In this document: positions 15,184-24,686 of the stretch, in pieces
How the letters are laid out: every line of letters starts with the position of its first letter
Numbering within the stretch: position 1 is the first letter of the stretch
Source of the DNA: Candidatus Rubneribacter avistercoris
GTDB lineage: Bacteria; Actinomycetota; Coriobacteriia; Coriobacteriales; Eggerthellaceae
Direction: 5' to 3'
DNA: 64,000 nucleotides
Assembly (NCBI GenBank): GCA_019115845.1
Contig: DXCU01000075.1
Location: 1 to 64,000 of the forward strand
The notes under the pieces: generated by a model
What the model was told of the DNA's origin: nothing
Databases searched by the model: none
Seen by the model: only the letters and a program-made list of their open reading frames with translations
Translations under genes and position numbers: made by a program

Positions 15184-17913
15184 CTACTCGTTGACAACGG
15201 TCGGGTACGGAAGCGGCTTGTCCAGGTCGGCTGGCACTTCGCGTCCTTCGAACTTCTCCACCTGCACAACCACGGAGTTGAATCCCATAACCAGTGACTC
15301 GGCGAAGTACGATCCGTTGAGCGTGCTGTCGGAGGAGCCGAAGTCGATGCCGGTCTCCTCGTCCATCTCCACCCAGCCGCCGTGGGGGATGGCGCAAACA
15401 CCCTCCATGAAGCAGTCGTCGATGGAAAGATGGCGCACCACCTTGCCGTACGGGCTGGTCACCAGCACGGGGTCTCCGTCGGCAAGCCCCCGCTCGGCGG
15501 CGTCTTTGCTGTTCATGTAAAACGGGTTTGCGTACGCTTCGCGCAACCACGGGGTGTTCTCGAGGATGGTGTGCGCGCGGCGCAGATAGTGGGGCTGGAA
15601 GCACTGCAGCGGGTAGTCGCCCTTGGTCTTGGCGCCCCAATCGGAAAACGTCGCCTCGTAGTTGTCCTGCGACTGCAAGAACACGGGGTAGGGCTTGAAC
15701 TCGTGCGCGGACACGCCCATGAGGTTGAGTATGTCGGCGCGCGACTGGCAGTAGATCTCGAATTTGCCGCTTCTCGAAGGGAGCGGATGAGCCTCGGGAT
15801 CCGCGACGAAATCTTGGTAGGCGATCCATGTCCAGTTGTCGTCCTCGCGGCGGGGCACCTGGTAGCTGCCGGTCTTGATGAACTCGTCGTAGTCGATGAC
15901 GCCTTGCTGCGGCTCTCCTTCAAGGCCCAGCTCGTCTATCTTCTCCTGCGTGACGGTGACGAGGGGCTGTATGTCCGTGCCGTCTTCGGTGCGGATGGTG
16001 GAGGTCAGCACGGCGTCGAAGCGACGTTGCGCGTCGGAGCGGGTGTAGAACTCGCTCGGGTCCAAACCGCACTTCGTTGCGAGCAGCTCCACGAATTGAC
16101 GATCGCTCTTCGCTTCGTACAAGGGTTCGCACACGGTGCCCGGTATGAGCATGAAATCACGGTTGATCTGCGTGTTTATCATACCCGTTTCGTATTCGGC
16201 GTTCTCCCAGCGCGTCGTGCAGGGCAGCACGATGTCCGAATACTGCGCCGTGGGGCGGAACTGCCAGGTGTGGCACACCACCAGGTCGAGCCCGCGGAAC
16301 ACCTCGATGGCCTTGTTGATGTCCATATTGGTGGAGAAGCCCTCGTTGTTCTGGGCGAAGTACGCGCGGATGTTGATGTCGCGCTCTTCGGGTTCAACGA
16401 TGGAGGACGATCCGTCGGCGTAGCTGATGGTTCCCATGTAGCGGTAGCTTCCCTTGAGCACGGCCGACCACATCTCGGGTCCGGTGATGGCGTCGTCGTT
16501 GGGGTTGGCTATGGTGAGCGTGCCGATGGCACTGTTTCCCGTGGTCATGGATGCCAGATCGGGCAGGGGTGCGCCGCACTGCACAATGGCCTCGCCGGAG
16601 TTGCCCGCCGAGAAGCTGAAGATGCCGCCGGTGGCGTTGCCCGGCTTTCCCAGGTGGCCTCCCATGCAGCCGATGGTAAGGAACAGCTGCGGGAAGTACT
16701 CCGCCCCGTTGTAGCGTGCCGCCGCGTAGCTGTGCAGGTTCATGACGTTGTTGTCTTTGGCTTGCAGGCGGGCGTACCATTCGATGTCCTCGATCGGCGT
16801 GCCGCAGTACTCGGTGGCCCACTGGGGGGTCTTCGGCTGGCCGTCGTAGACGCCCAGCACGTAGTCGTGGAAATTCTCGTTGACGGTGGCGTCTGCGGGC
16901 ATGCTCTGGGCGTCGAAGCCCACGCAGCACCGATGCAGGAAATCCCAATCAAGGATGGAGCCGTCCTCGTCTTCGGTGATCATCACGTAGGCGACGGCCA
17001 AAAGGAACGCAGTGTCGCTGCCGGGTCGCACCCGTATCCAGCGCGCGTCAAGCGTGGAGGCCGAGAAGTTGTAGTCGGGTCCCACGTACACGAACTCGGT
17101 TCCGTTCTCCTTGGCGCGCATGAAGTGATACATGGGGTTGCCCGCCGAGCACCAGGCCGGATTCGCCGAATACAGCACGATGGTGTCGGCGTTCAGCAGG
17201 TCGAGCCGGTCGTTCGACCCGTTGATGTCGGGGTTGATGGCGTAGGTGATCCCCAAGTTCGGCGTGCCGACGAAGTAGGAGCCGTACGAGTTCGAATTGA
17301 GGAACGGGATATGGCCTCCCAGCTGGTCGAGCACGTTTTCGAGCTGCGCCCCCGCGTAACCGCCGATCATGATGGATCGGTTTCCGTACTCCGCATAGAT
17401 CCGGTCAACCTCCTGCGCGATCATCTCGCACGCCTCGTCCCACGAGATGCGCTCCCACTCGTCTTTGCCGCGCAGTTCTCCGTGGATGTTCTCGCCCCCG
17501 CCCGGCTGCCAGTGCACGCGCTTCATGGGGTACTTGATGCGGTCGGCGCCGAACAGATGCTGGCGCTGCGCGCGGCCGCGCGGGCAGGCGCGCTGCTGGG
17601 GCAGTTCGAAGGTGTCCTCGTGCGTGTCGTCGGTTTTCACGCGCGTCACGATGCCGTCCACGGTGTAGGCGCGCAGCATGCAGCGGCTGCCTCCGCAGTT
17701 GTGCCAGCAGGGCACGGTCACCCACTCGCCCTGCATGGTCGGATCGAACTCCGCATCAAGGCGGTGTCCGTCGGCGGAAACCCCCTGCGTGGGCCTATCG
17801 GCCTCGACCGCGCGCAGCTCGTTTTCTGAGCTGCAGCCGGTTGCGATCACCGCCGCGCTTGCTGCTGCGGCCGCCGCCACGAAGCTCCGTCTTGAGATGG
17901 GGATGGTGCTCAT
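15184..17913 (-). CDS. DmsA-type molybdopterin oxidoreductase, catalytic subunit
   Basis: A 909-residue enzyme with a Tat signal (ISRRSFVAAA) and lipobox-like ATGC. The 4Fe-4S site is CWHNCGGSRC followed about 50 residues later by RACPRGRAQRQ, and DRIKYPMKRV is the DmsA-family pattern. Molybdopterin-binding segments (NSNSYGSYFVGTPN, LYSANPAWCSAG) follow, and the C-terminal domain ends near residue 905. The likely metal-ligand position cannot be fixed by eye. The family reduces S-oxides, N-oxides and other compounds. Operon partners are DmsB, TorD and an NrfH-like cytochrome; the divergent LysR gene likely controls it. The substrate is unknown. Confidence 0.88.
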   Translation of the reverse strand: MSTIPISRRSFVAAAAAASAAVIATGCSSENELRAVEADRPTQGVSADGHRLDAEFDPTMQGEWVTVPCWHNCGGSRCMLRAYTVDGIVTRVKTDDTHEDTFELPQQRACPRGRAQRQHLFGADRIKYPMKRVHWQPGGGENIHGELRGKDEWERISWDEACEMIAQEVDRIYAEYGNRSIMIGGYAGAQLENVLDQLGGHIPFLNSNSYGSYFVGTPNLGITYAINPDINGSNDRLDLLNADTIVLYSANPAWCSAGNPMYHFMRAKENGTEFVYVGPDYNFSASTLDARWIRVRPGSDTAFLLAVAYVMITEDEDGSILDWDFLHRCCVGFDAQSMPADATVNENFHDYVLGVYDGQPKTPQWATEYCGTPIEDIEWYARLQAKDNNVMNLHSYAAARYNGAEYFPQLFLTIGCMGGHLGKPGNATGGIFSFSAGNSGEAIVQCGAPLPDLASMTTGNSAIGTLTIANPNDDAITGPEMWSAVLKGSYRYMGTISYADGSSSIVEPEERDINIRAYFAQNNEGFSTNMDINKAIEVFRGLDLVVCHTWQFRPTAQYSDIVLPCTTRWENAEYETGMINTQINRDFMLIPGTVCEPLYEAKSDRQFVELLATKCGLDPSEFYTRSDAQRRFDAVLTSTIRTEDGTDIQPLVTVTQEKIDELGLEGEPQQGVIDYDEFIKTGSYQVPRREDDNWTWIAYQDFVADPEAHPLPSRSGKFEIYCQSRADILNLMGVSAHEFKPYPVFLQSQDNYEATFSDWGAKTKGDYPLQCFQPHYLRRAHTILENTPWLREAYANPFYMNSKDAAERGLADGDPVLVTSPYGKVVRHLSIDDCFMEGVCAIPHGGWVEMDEETGIDFGSSDSTLNGSYFAESLVMGFNSVVVQVEKFEGREVPADLDKPLPYPTVVNE

Positions 17914-18096
17914 TGCGTCCCTCCTGTTTCTGCGGGCGCCACTTTGGCGCCCCTCCCGTCTTTCGCCTTGCGGCTTTCGACTAGATTATTGGGGGGCGCC
18001 CATGCGCAAAGCAAATGCCCATATCGAGTTGTTTTGTATAGCGATAAGGCATACTATGGACTTGAAGAGGGAAAACATAAAAGATAAGGAGGGGCG
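17914..18096. promoter_or_regulatory. Divergent control region between the molybdoenzyme operon and its LysR gene
   Basis: A 183-bp region with an A+T-richer centre (about 18025-18080). ATAG (18038-18041) and CTAT (18054-18057) form a weak dyad with a 12-bp gap, close to the T-N11-A pattern of LysR sites. AGGAGG lies just before the LysR start codon. Confidence 0.4.
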
Positions 18097-19017
18097 ATGC
18101 CTTCAGTTGACTCGCCGAAGCCGCATCTCGACATCCAGGCCCTGAGGTACTTTCGCGCGTTCGTTCGGGAGGGGACCGTTTTGGGCGCGGCGAAGTCTCT
18201 TCATCTCACCCAGCCGACGCTCTCTCGGCAGCTCATCAACCTCGAAAAGCAGGTGGGTGCGCCGCTGTACGTGAAGGAGGGGCGCCATGTGAAGCTCACC
18301 GAAAAGGGCCGCGTGCTCCTTCGATACGCCGAATCGGTGGTTGATCTGGTTGAGGAGGCCGAGCGCGAGCTTTCCTCGGCCGGATCGCAGGTGTCTGGCG
18401 GGGTGTTCATCGGGCATGGGGAGCCCGCCGCCATGAGGATTGTCACCATGGCGATGATGCATGTGCTTGATCGTTATCCCGATGTGCAGTTCCACCTGTT
18501 CACCGGTTCGACGGGGGATCTGTTCGAGAGGCTTGACACGGGGCTTTTGGATTTCATCGTGGAAAGCGAGGTGGTGGGGCGGCCCGGTTACCGGCAGCTC
18601 ATGATGCCGGTGTCGGACACATGGGGCGTGGTCATGTGCGAGGACGATCCGTTGGCCTTGCGCACCTCCATTCTCCCTTCCGATCTTGAAGGCAGGCCCA
18701 TCCTGTGCTCGCGCCAAGTGATCAAGGCGGGCGTGTTGCGGGATTGGGCGGGCGACTCGTTTGACAAGATGCGCCAAGTTGCCACGTTCAACGCGGGATC
18801 GTCCATGATCAACATGCTGTCCCTGTACGGCATGGCGTACGCGTTCACGTACGAAGACCAGTTTCGGGTCAGCGGGTCGCAGGGGCTGTGCTTTCGGCCG
18901 CTCGATCCGCCGACCGAATCGGAGTGCGGCATCGTGTGGAAGAAGGCTCGCGACCTTTCCGCCGCCGCCTCCGCGTTTCTCGAATCCGTTGAGGAGCTGT
19001 GTCGGGAGTCGGCATGA
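18097..19017 (+). CDS. LysR-family regulator of the first molybdoenzyme operon
   Basis: A 306-residue protein of standard LysR length. The helix-turn-helix is near residues 10-70 (ALRYFRAFVREGTVLGAAKSLHLTQPTLSRQLINLEKQ), followed by a periplasmic-binding-protein-like effector domain (about 95-300). An AAGGAGG site precedes the ATG. Divergent placement 183 bp from the molybdoenzyme gene makes it the likely activator in response to the substrate. The effector is unknown. Confidence 0.9.
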   Translation: MPSVDSPKPHLDIQALRYFRAFVREGTVLGAAKSLHLTQPTLSRQLINLEKQVGAPLYVKEGRHVKLTEKGRVLLRYAESVVDLVEEAERELSSAGSQVSGGVFIGHGEPAAMRIVTMAMMHVLDRYPDVQFHLFTGSTGDLFERLDTGLLDFIVESEVVGRPGYRQLMMPVSDTWGVVMCEDDPLALRTSILPSDLEGRPILCSRQVIKAGVLRDWAGDSFDKMRQVATFNAGSSMINMLSLYGMAYAFTYEDQFRVSGSQGLCFRPLDPPTESECGIVWKKARDLSAAASAFLESVEELCRESA

Positions 19018-19079
19018 CGCCGGCTCCCGATCAGCCCCCGCGCCGGCAAGCGGCGGCGAGGGCAAGCGGCGGTGAACCC

Positions 19080-20339
19080 TTATGCCTGATCGAAGTTCCA
19101 GGAGCTCATGTAGGCGATCTGCTCTTCGGTGAGCGCATCTATCGCAATGCCGAGCGTCTCCAGCTTCACGCGGGCGATGCCGTCGTCTATCTCCACCGGC
19201 ACGTCATACACCTTGTTCTCCAGCTCGCCGGCGTGCGCGTAGAGGTACTCGGCGGCCATGATCTGGTTGGCGAAGCTCATGTCCATCACCGACGCCGGGT
19301 GCCCCTCGGCGCAGCTCAGGTTCACAAGCCGCCCTTGGGCCAGCAGCACCACCGTGCGCCCGTCGGCGAGCGTGTACTCCTCCACCAGGGGCTTTAGCTC
19401 CTCCTTCTTCACGGCGTGCTCCTCCAGCCAGCCGATGTTGATCTCGGAGTCGAAGTGCCCGGAGTTGCAGATGATGGCGCCGTCTTTCATGTTCTCGAAC
19501 GCGGGTCCGTCGATGACCTTGCAGTTGCCGGTCACGGTCACCCACACATCGGCGAAGCGGGCGGCCTCGGCGGCGGGCATCACCTCGTAGCCCTCCATGT
19601 GGGCCTCGAGCGCCTTTAAGGGGTCCACCTCGCACACGATCACGCGCATGCCCATGCCTTTGGCGCGCAGGGCCAGGCCGCTTCCGCAGTAGCCGTAGCC
19701 CGACACCACGATGGTGCGCCCGCACATCAGGCGGTTCGTGGCGCGGATGATGCCGTCCAAGGTGGACTGGCCCGTGCCGTAGTGGTTGTCGAAGCAGTGC
19801 TTGGTGTTGGCGTCGTTGATGTTGAACACAGGGTAGGAAAGCGTGCCGTCGGCGGCCATGGCGGCCAGGCGCACCACGCCCGTGGTCGTCTCCTCGGTGC
19901 CGCCGATCACGCCTTTGAGCTGCTCGGGGAAGCGCGTGTGCAAAGCGGTGTCCAAATCGGCCCCATCGTCCATGACGATCTGCGGGTTGGTGGCTATGAC
20001 GGCCTCGATGTGGCGGTTGTAGGTTTGCGCGTCCTCCCCGGCGATGGCGAACACCTCCACGCCGAAGTCGCGCACGAGTGCGGCCGCCGTGTCGTCCTGG
20101 GTGGACAGCGGGTTCGAGGCGCAGAGCGCCACCTGGGCGCCCGCCGCCTTGAGCGCGCGCATGAGGTTGGCGGTCTCGGTGGTCACGTGCATGCACGCGC
20201 CGATGCGCACGCCCTCAAGCGGGCGCTCGCGTTCGAAGCGCTCGCGGATGGACGCGAGCACGGGCATGTCGCGATCGGCCCATAGGATGCGGGCGAGGCC
20301 GGCGTCGGCCAGGTTGATGTCCTTGATGTCGTGGTTCAA
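19080..20339 (-). CDS. ahcY: S-adenosylhomocysteine hydrolase
   Basis: A 419-residue enzyme that splits S-adenosylhomocysteine into adenosine and homocysteine, renewing the methyl cycle. The NAD-binding loop VVSGYGYCGSGLALRAKGMG, the substrate motif FNINDANTKHCFDN, and the closing TVVLLAQGRLVNLSCAEGHP are all present. Length matches the shorter bacterial/archaeal class. The start is a TTG at 20339, seven bases after a GGAGG site and giving the usual MxxDIKDI-like N-terminus; the upstream extension in the track has neither. The upstream 293 bp carry a small dyad, ATATGG-AGG-CCATAT (20434-20448), of unknown role. Confidence 0.92.
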   Translation of the reverse strand: MNHDIKDINLADAGLARILWADRDMPVLASIRERFERERPLEGVRIGACMHVTTETANLMRALKAAGAQVALCASNPLSTQDDTAAALVRDFGVEVFAIAGEDAQTYNRHIEAVIATNPQIVMDDGADLDTALHTRFPEQLKGVIGGTEETTTGVVRLAAMAADGTLSYPVFNINDANTKHCFDNHYGTGQSTLDGIIRATNRLMCGRTIVVSGYGYCGSGLALRAKGMGMRVIVCEVDPLKALEAHMEGYEVMPAAEAARFADVWVTVTGNCKVIDGPAFENMKDGAIICNSGHFDSEINIGWLEEHAVKKEELKPLVEEYTLADGRTVVLLAQGRLVNLSCAEGHPASVMDMSFANQIMAAEYLYAHAGELENKVYDVPVEIDDGIARVKLETLGIAIDALTEEQIAYMSSWNFDQA

Positions 20340-20632
20340 GGGATGCCTCCGTCTTTTGGGTAGGGGATTTCGACTCGTTGCGGGTGACAAGGGTATCACA
20401 GGGCCGATGCGCCCGCACGGCCCGTCCGCTCTAATATGGAGGCCATATGCAGAATCTGTGTGAAGAACGGTGTTTTCTCCGGGTAAAACCAGAAGAAAAG
20501 GTAACGGAGGAGCGCCTTTTGGCCCCATGTGCCGCGCAAGTCGCTATACTTTCACGAGTTTGGTGTGCGCCCTGCTGGCATGGGGGCGGCGTGAGCAGTG
20601 CGCTTCCGCTGGGGGCCGATAAAGGAGCAAAG

Positions 20633-21955
20633 GTGCTGGACCAGTTTTTCTCGCAGATTTCCTTCGTTGACGTGTTCAACTTCTGCGTGTTCATCGCGTT
20701 CACGATCTGCTACACCTATCAACTCTACTACGTGTTCGTGGTGCTCACCCGCAAGCCCCGGGAGCTTGTCGCGAAGCGCAACCACAAGTTCGCCGTCGTG
20801 GTGTCGGCGCGCAACGAAGCCGCCGTCATCGGCGACCTCATCCACTCCATCAAGGTGCAGAACTACCCTTCTGAGCTCATCGACGTGTTCGTGATCGCCG
20901 ACAACTGCACCGACGACACGGCGCGGGTCGCGCGCGAGGCCGGAGCCACCGTGTTCCCCCGGGCGAACGACAAGGAGGTGGGGAAGGGCTACGCGCTCGA
21001 CTACGGCTTCCAGGTCATCCGCGAGCAGTACGCCGACCGCGGCTACGAGGCCTATTTCGTGTTCGACGCCGACAACGTGCTGGACGTGAACTACTTCCGC
21101 GAGATGAACAAGACCTTCGACAACGGGGCCGTCGCCTCCACCAGCTACCGCAACTCCAAAAACTACGACTCCAACTGGATCAGCGCCGGCTACGCCGTGT
21201 GGTTTTTGCGCGAGGCGAAGTTCCTCAACCAGGCCCGCCTCACGCTCAACACCAGCTGCGCGGTGTCGGGCACGGGCTTTTTCGTGGCCGCCGACATCAT
21301 AGAGAAGCACGGCGGGTGGAAATGGCACCTGCTCACCGAGGACATCGAGTTCTCCGCGAGCAGCATCCTGGAGGGGCGTCGCATCAGCTACTGCCCCACG
21401 GCCATCCTCTACGACGAGCAGCCTACGACGTTCCGTGACTCGTGGAACCAGCGCTTCCGCTGGGCGAAGGGCTTTTACCAGGTGTTTTGGCACTACGGCG
21501 CGCGCCTGGCCAAGGGCATAGCCACCAACCCCAAAGGCTCGCGCTTCGCGTGCTACGACATGCTCATGACCATTGCGCCGGGCATGCTGCTGACCATCGT
21601 TTCGGTGACGTTCAACGCCATCATCTTGGCCCTGGCTTCCATGGGGCTTATGTCCACGGGCGTCATGGTGGCCTCGTCGGTGTCGTCCATCTTCTTCTGC
21701 CTGATGAACTACCTGGTGTTCATGTTCATGTTCGGCGTGCTCACCACGTTCGTGGAATGGGATTCCATCCGCTCCACCACGGGCAAGAAGGTGCTTTACA
21801 TGTTCACCTTCCCCTTCTTCATGCTCACCTACGTGCCCATAGCGCTGGTGGCGCTGGTGAAGAAGTGCAAGTGGAAGCCCATCCAGCACAGCATCTCGGT
21901 GGATGTTTCGGAGTTCTCCGAGGCCGCTGCCGACGCGCACAAGCGCTCGCTGTAG
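20633..21955 (+). CDS. Membrane glycosyltransferase, family 2
   Basis: A 440-residue enzyme with one N-terminal membrane segment (about residues 12-35), a GT2 catalytic domain, and three or four C-terminal membrane helices (about 310-415). Visible catalytic motifs are VVVSARNEAAVIGDL, the metal-binding DADN, the TED acceptor motif and QRFRW, as in cellulose or hyaluronan synthase-like processive enzymes. It probably adds sugars to a cell-surface polymer or lipid. The start is a GTG at 20633 after AAAGGAG; the track start at 20447 is unsupported. Its neighbours give no pathway. Confidence 0.87.
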   Translation: MLDQFFSQISFVDVFNFCVFIAFTICYTYQLYYVFVVLTRKPRELVAKRNHKFAVVVSARNEAAVIGDLIHSIKVQNYPSELIDVFVIADNCTDDTARVAREAGATVFPRANDKEVGKGYALDYGFQVIREQYADRGYEAYFVFDADNVLDVNYFREMNKTFDNGAVASTSYRNSKNYDSNWISAGYAVWFLREAKFLNQARLTLNTSCAVSGTGFFVAADIIEKHGGWKWHLLTEDIEFSASSILEGRRISYCPTAILYDEQPTTFRDSWNQRFRWAKGFYQVFWHYGARLAKGIATNPKGSRFACYDMLMTIAPGMLLTIVSVTFNAIILALASMGLMSTGVMVASSVSSIFFCLMNYLVFMFMFGVLTTFVEWDSIRSTTGKKVLYMFTFPFFMLTYVPIALVALVKKCKWKPIQHSISVDVSEFSEAAADAHKRSL

Positions 21956-22007
21956 CGCATGCGGGCGCCGGCGGGGCGCCTGGGTCCTCGCCGGTCGCGG
22001 GGTTGTG

Positions 22008-22853
22008 CTACCAGACGCGCGCGAAGGTAAGGCAGCGCACGGTGCCTGATCCGGCCGCCCGCAGGGCGTCGGCGGCGGCGAGCAGCGTGGCGCCCGTGGT
22101 GCACACGTCGTCCACGACGAGCGCGTGCGGGGGCGCGCAGGCTCCGGGCAGCACGCGGAACCTCCCCTCCATGTTCTCGAGCCGTTCGCGTCGCGAGAGC
22201 GCGCGCTGATCGTTTGCGCGCGGGCGCGCGAGCGCCGGGGCGGTTTCCAGCCCGAGCAGGGCGGCCGTTGCGCGGGCAAGCTCCTCTCCGTGGTCGAACC
22301 CCCGTCGCCGCCGTGCGGCGGAGGTGGCCGGGATGGGGACCACCGCAGGGCGCGCGGCCAGCCACTCCGGGGAGGGGATGGGGGCCATGAGCTTTGCCAT
22401 GACCCCCGCCAACCGGCGTTCTCCCGCGTCCTTCCAGGTGCGGACGATGCGCGCCGCCGCGTCGTCGAAGATGACGGCGCTCGCGCACCCGTCGTATGAA
22501 AGCTCCTCGCGGCCTGCCGCCCCCATCATCACGGCGTTGCACTCGGTGCATTGCACGCGGCCGAACGGCGCTCCGCATCGCGGGCAGGCGCGCCACCAGT
22601 CCAGGTGGCAAAGGCGCGCCTCGCAGCGTGCGCACAGGACGTCCCCCGGCTCGTCGCAGACGGCGCAGCGGGTGGGCCACAGCGTCTCCGCCACGGCCTC
22701 GGCGGCTCCCTGCGCGTACAGGCCCGCCGTGCGAGCTGTGCGGCGGAGCGCGTTTTGACGCAGAGGAGGTTGCCGACGCGCGGGCCGGGCGCGCCGAAGG
22801 GAGCGCTTTGCGCGCGACGGCGTTTCGGACGGTATGTGCGCGCTCGGCGTCAT
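22008..22853 (-). CDS. ComF-family phosphoribosyltransferase-like protein
   Basis: A protein of up to 281 residues. Two zinc-ribbon cysteine pairs (CAVCDEPGDVLCARC and CPRCGAPFGRVQCTEC, about residues 60-105) precede a type-I phosphoribosyltransferase fold with the signature ALVVDDVCTTGATLLAAADAL near the C-terminus. ComF proteins take part in DNA uptake during transformation in some bacteria, but many are orphans, as here, with no competence genes nearby. The first about 45 residues are Arg/Ala-rich and not conserved, so the true start may be further in. Confidence 0.83.
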   Translation of the reverse strand: MTPSAHIPSETPSRAKRSLRRARPARRQPPLRQNALRRTARTAGLYAQGAAEAVAETLWPTRCAVCDEPGDVLCARCEARLCHLDWWRACPRCGAPFGRVQCTECNAVMMGAAGREELSYDGCASAVIFDDAAARIVRTWKDAGERRLAGVMAKLMAPIPSPEWLAARPAVVPIPATSAARRRRGFDHGEELARATAALLGLETAPALARPRANDQRALSRRERLENMEGRFRVLPGACAPPHALVVDDVCTTGATLLAAADALRAAGSGTVRCLTFARVW

Positions 22854-22929
22854 GTTCCGATGCTACCACGGAGGCCCTTGCGCGGAGCTTCCCGTTTTCC
22901 AGTGCGCCTTCGCTTCGTTCTTTCGCGGA

Positions 22930-23061
22930 TCCAGCGTGGATCTGACGCGTGTCCGACGCGCGTTTGATGCGGATCCGACGCGAACTTGGCGCGCGTCCAG
23001 CGCGGACCTGGCGCGCGTCCGACGCGCGTTCGGCGCCCATCCAGCGTGCGCTCGGCGATTG
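22930..23061. repeat. Six tandem copies of a degenerate 22-bp repeat
   Basis: Units begin at 22930, 22952, 22974, 22996, 23018 and 23040, each starting TCCAGCG or TCCGACG, for example TCCGACGCGCGTTTGATGCG and TCCGACGCGAACTTGGCGCG. Two more 22-bp units with a different core follow at 23103-23146. The period is not a multiple of three, which argues against coding. It lies in a 654-bp gene-free stretch (22854-23507); apart from this array and the likely promoter area of the next gene nothing else was seen there. Confidence 0.75.
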
Positions 23062-23507
23062 ACCCGCTTATCTCGTGCGCTCGGCATGCGCCTCGTGCTT
23101 GGTCCGCGTCCAACCCGCGCTTGGTCCGCGCCCACCCGCGCGTTTTCCGCCCTCTCGGCTTTCCGAGGTATTGAGCAGATTCCCGCCGCACGCTTTCGGG
23201 CGGATGGCGCATCTGCTACACTAACCGTGCTTCTTTCGAGTCTGTAGTTGCGGGTTCGGCGGTGGTTCGAGCCCTAGTCCACGGCAGATGCGGTCGAAAG
23301 GACCCACGTAAGCCGCGTTGCGCGGCGATCATGGCGTATCCTAGAGGTAAGTCGCACCGCCCGTCTGAACACGCGGCATCCGGTCGCGGCGGGCGAGAGG
23401 GCGACGGGCGCAAGCTCGGCTCCGGTGCGCGGGTGTGGGGGCAAAGACTAGGTCAGTCGGAAGAGGCGTTTTCGTCGAAGCAAACGGCAGATGGAGGCAT
23501 TCCGGTT

Positions 23508-24539
23508 ATGAAGCGTTTGAAGGCGCTCGCGTCCTGCGGCATCGCAATCGCGTGCGCGGCGGTTTTGGCCGCCGGTATGGCGGGCTGTTCGTCACAGCAA
23601 TCCTACGCGCCTCCCGAGGCGGTGCCCACGGTTTCCACGCCGGCCATAGGCCAGGAGGGCGTGCTGCGGGTGGGAGTGAACACCGACAGCGCTCCTTTGG
23701 CCGGTCAGCCGTCCGGTTCCGCCAAGATCGTCGGTGTGGACGTGGATGTGGCCGCGGCCTTGGCCGATGCCCTGGGGCTGAAGCTCGAGGTGGTTGACGT
23801 GGGGTCCGATCCCGAAACGGCCCTGACCGAAGGAACGGTCGACGTGGTCATGGGCGTGGACACCTCCGATTCCGACGCCTCGTTCTGGACTTCCCAGGCC
23901 TACCTTCCCACTGCGGTGGCCCTGTTCTCCACGCCCTCCAACGCGACGGTGCCCACGAACGCCTCGCAGCCCTCCGTTGCGGCTCAGGTGTCTTCCAAAA
24001 GCGCGTGGGCGGTCACCAACGAGTTCGACCAGGGCAGCATAACCACCACGCAAGACCTCAAGAGCGCGTTTTCCGCCCTTGAGTCGGGCCAGGTGGACTA
24101 CGTTGCGGCCGACGCCGTCATCGGCACGTACGTCGCCCATAGCGCCGGCGACGAGGTGCAGATCGTCGCGCTCATGCAGCAGCCGAGCGGGTACGCGGTG
24201 GGCGTGCTCGACGGCAACACCGAGCTCAAGCAGGCCGTGGCGGACGCGTTGGCCGTGATCGAAGGCAACGGCACCGTTGCGGTCATCGAGCGGAAATGGC
24301 TTGGAACGGCGCTCGATTTGTCCAGCACGCCCCTGACCGCGGGCGCGACGTCGTCGGCCTCCTCGGGGACCGATGCGGCTTCCGGCGAGACCGGCTCCGA
24401 GGCCGGGGAGGGCGCCCCGAGCGCGGACGGCGAAGCCGAATCTGACGCCCCGAGCACAGACGGCGGGGCTGCCGAGGGCTCTGCGACCGAATCCGACGCC
24501 CCGGGCGCAGCCGGCGCCCCATCCGAAAGCGCCGCCTAG
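23508..24539 (+). CDS. Solute-binding lipoprotein of an amino-acid-type ABC transporter (family 3)
   Basis: A 343-residue lipoprotein (signal with lipobox AAGMAGC near residue 24). A family 3 solute-binding domain (about 45-265) starts VLRVGVNTDSAPLAG, with VGVDVDVAAALADALGLKLEVVDV and DVVMGVDTSDSDASFW. The last 65 residues are a Ser/Ala/Glu/Asp-rich low-complexity tail. The ATG at 23508 follows a GGAGG site; the 83 extra track residues upstream are unlikely. No permease or ATPase gene lies nearby, so it is an orphan binding protein or a sensor-like lipoprotein. The ligand is unknown. Confidence 0.85.
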   Translation: MKRLKALASCGIAIACAAVLAAGMAGCSSQQSYAPPEAVPTVSTPAIGQEGVLRVGVNTDSAPLAGQPSGSAKIVGVDVDVAAALADALGLKLEVVDVGSDPETALTEGTVDVVMGVDTSDSDASFWTSQAYLPTAVALFSTPSNATVPTNASQPSVAAQVSSKSAWAVTNEFDQGSITTTQDLKSAFSALESGQVDYVAADAVIGTYVAHSAGDEVQIVALMQQPSGYAVGVLDGNTELKQAVADALAVIEGNGTVAVIERKWLGTALDLSSTPLTAGATSSASSGTDAASGETGSEAGEGAPSADGEAESDAPSTDGGAAEGSATESDAPGAAGAPSESAA

Positions 24540-24568
24540 CCCGCGCAGTGTGCGGAAGGTGAGCCGAG

Positions 24569-24603
24569 GGCCCGCGACGCGAAATCGCGCCGCGGGCCTT
24601 TCC
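24569..24603 (+). terminator. Terminator after the solute-binding protein gene
   Basis: GGCCCGCG pairs with CGCGGGCC, with an inner GCGA/TCGC stem, followed by TTTCCC. It lies 30 bp after the stop codon. Confidence 0.75.
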
Positions 24604-24686
24604 CTATGCGGCGGCACAGGGGCGATTCGCTTTGGAAGGCCGACGGCTTCCGAGGACGACGCCCCGCATTGTTTTTCGCTCATCGG

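Noticed and set aside
15382-17829. 815-residue ORF on the plus strand
   Set aside because: It is antisense to the molybdoenzyme, with a His/Val/Arg-rich shadow composition.
22930-23146. CRISPR array
   Set aside because: The 22-bp units are contiguous and degenerate, with no unique spacers and no cas genes.
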